Below are positions 63,786-64,000 of a stretch of DNA of 64,000 bases, piece after piece. The notes beneath the pieces were generated by a model. It was not told the origin of the DNA and made no database searches. It was given only the letters and a program-made list of their open reading frames with translations. A program made the position numbers and the translations under genes. Location: the NCBI GenBank assembly GCA_038030265.1, contig CM075943.1, positions 41,912,001-41,976,000 of the forward strand, in the 5' to 3' direction. The DNA is from Corythucha ciliata. Its lineage: Eukaryota > Arthropoda > Insecta > Hemiptera > Tingidae. Within the stretch, counting starts at the first letter, position 1. Each line of letters opens with the position of its first letter.

Positions 63786-64000
63786 CTAATAAAAAATAAA
63801 CAAGTAAAAAAATTGAAACTGGAATTTAAAATTCCCCCAAAAATTGCGCGTTGAGCCATCCGCGTGGTGACTGGAGCTAAGGATGAGCTAAGGATAGCTA
63901 AGGAGACTAGTTTCGAACTTCCCAAATACTATCTCAAACAAAGTTCTGGATTGGAGTTTTGGTAACTGCTTGGATATACCTAAGCAGTAACCAGCAGCCA
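63786..64000. other. Upstream of the DUF4806 coding exons, with small repeats
   Basis: Strong acceptor tract (TTATTTTTTATTAG on the minus strand) at 63786-63800. Three GAGCTAAGGAT-like repeats occur at 63873-63905. A hairpin (GGTAACTGCTT...AAGCAGTAACC) lies at 63961-63992. The first exon of the gene may lie here or beyond the window. Confidence 0.4.

Overview
The window is eukaryotic nuclear DNA from an arthropod, most likely an insect. Both intact genes have short spliced introns (56-71 bp in the lipase gene) with GT/AG borders. The rest is AT-rich and packed with insect-type mobile elements: Gypsy, BEL/Pao and non-LTR relics, PIF/Harbinger-like MITEs, and foldback elements. A DUF4806 gene and the style of the repeats would suit a hemipteran, but that placement is inference. 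There are no bacterial operons, rRNA genes or convincing functional tRNA genes.

Two genes can be rebuilt exon by exon, both on the minus strand. (1) 16173-14779 is a complete seven-exon secreted lipase of the pancreatic-lipase/phospholipase A1 superfamily. It encodes 336 residues in a continuous frame across six introns and keeps the Ser-Asp-His triad and a signal peptide. It has a TATA-like box plus TCAGT initiator upstream and an AATAAA downstream. (2) 63785-61824 is a DUF4806-domain gene. Six coding exons with matching phases are visible, the stop is present, and the 5' end lies upstream of 63785 or beyond the window.

Between them are relics. A Gypsy gag-pro-pol copy (21.4-23.97 kb) has several frameshifts, a truncated 3' end and a MITE in its protease region. 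There is a BEL/Pao gag (29.2-29.8 kb), a non-LTR RNase H tail (36.0-36.4 kb), a second RNase H scrap (28.6-28.7 kb, minus), a Gypsy RT scrap (55.6-56.1 kb) and a cysteine-rich transposon-type ORF scrap (2.9-3.1 kb, minus).

Layout: 0-6 kb holds dispersed repeats, a hairpin element and degenerate arrays. 6-9.7 kb is mostly plain AT-rich DNA. 9.7-14.4 kb holds MITEs, a GC-rich poly(A)-tailed insertion and tRNA-like SINE debris. 14.4-16.3 kb is the lipase gene. 17.8-21 kb holds foldbacks and MITEs. 21-24 kb is Gypsy. 26-29.8 kb holds a long repeat (an inverted copy of 0.6-1.5 kb), a foldback and BEL gag. 30-34 kb is quiet. 34-35 kb is a large foldback. 36-43 kb holds the non-LTR tail, a Harbinger-like element and large degenerate arrays. 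43-57 kb is mostly quiet with small duplications. 57-61.7 kb holds MITEs, a near-perfect foldback, arrays and a 48-bp tandem repeat. 61.8-63.8 kb is the DUF4806 gene.

The most unusual features are three families of very degenerate word-like tandem arrays scattered in both orientations. Next are a 60-bp segment flipped between two long repeat copies, a cluster of small transposons with readable target-site duplications, and a high density of 9-13 nt poly-G/poly-C tracts in an AT-rich background.
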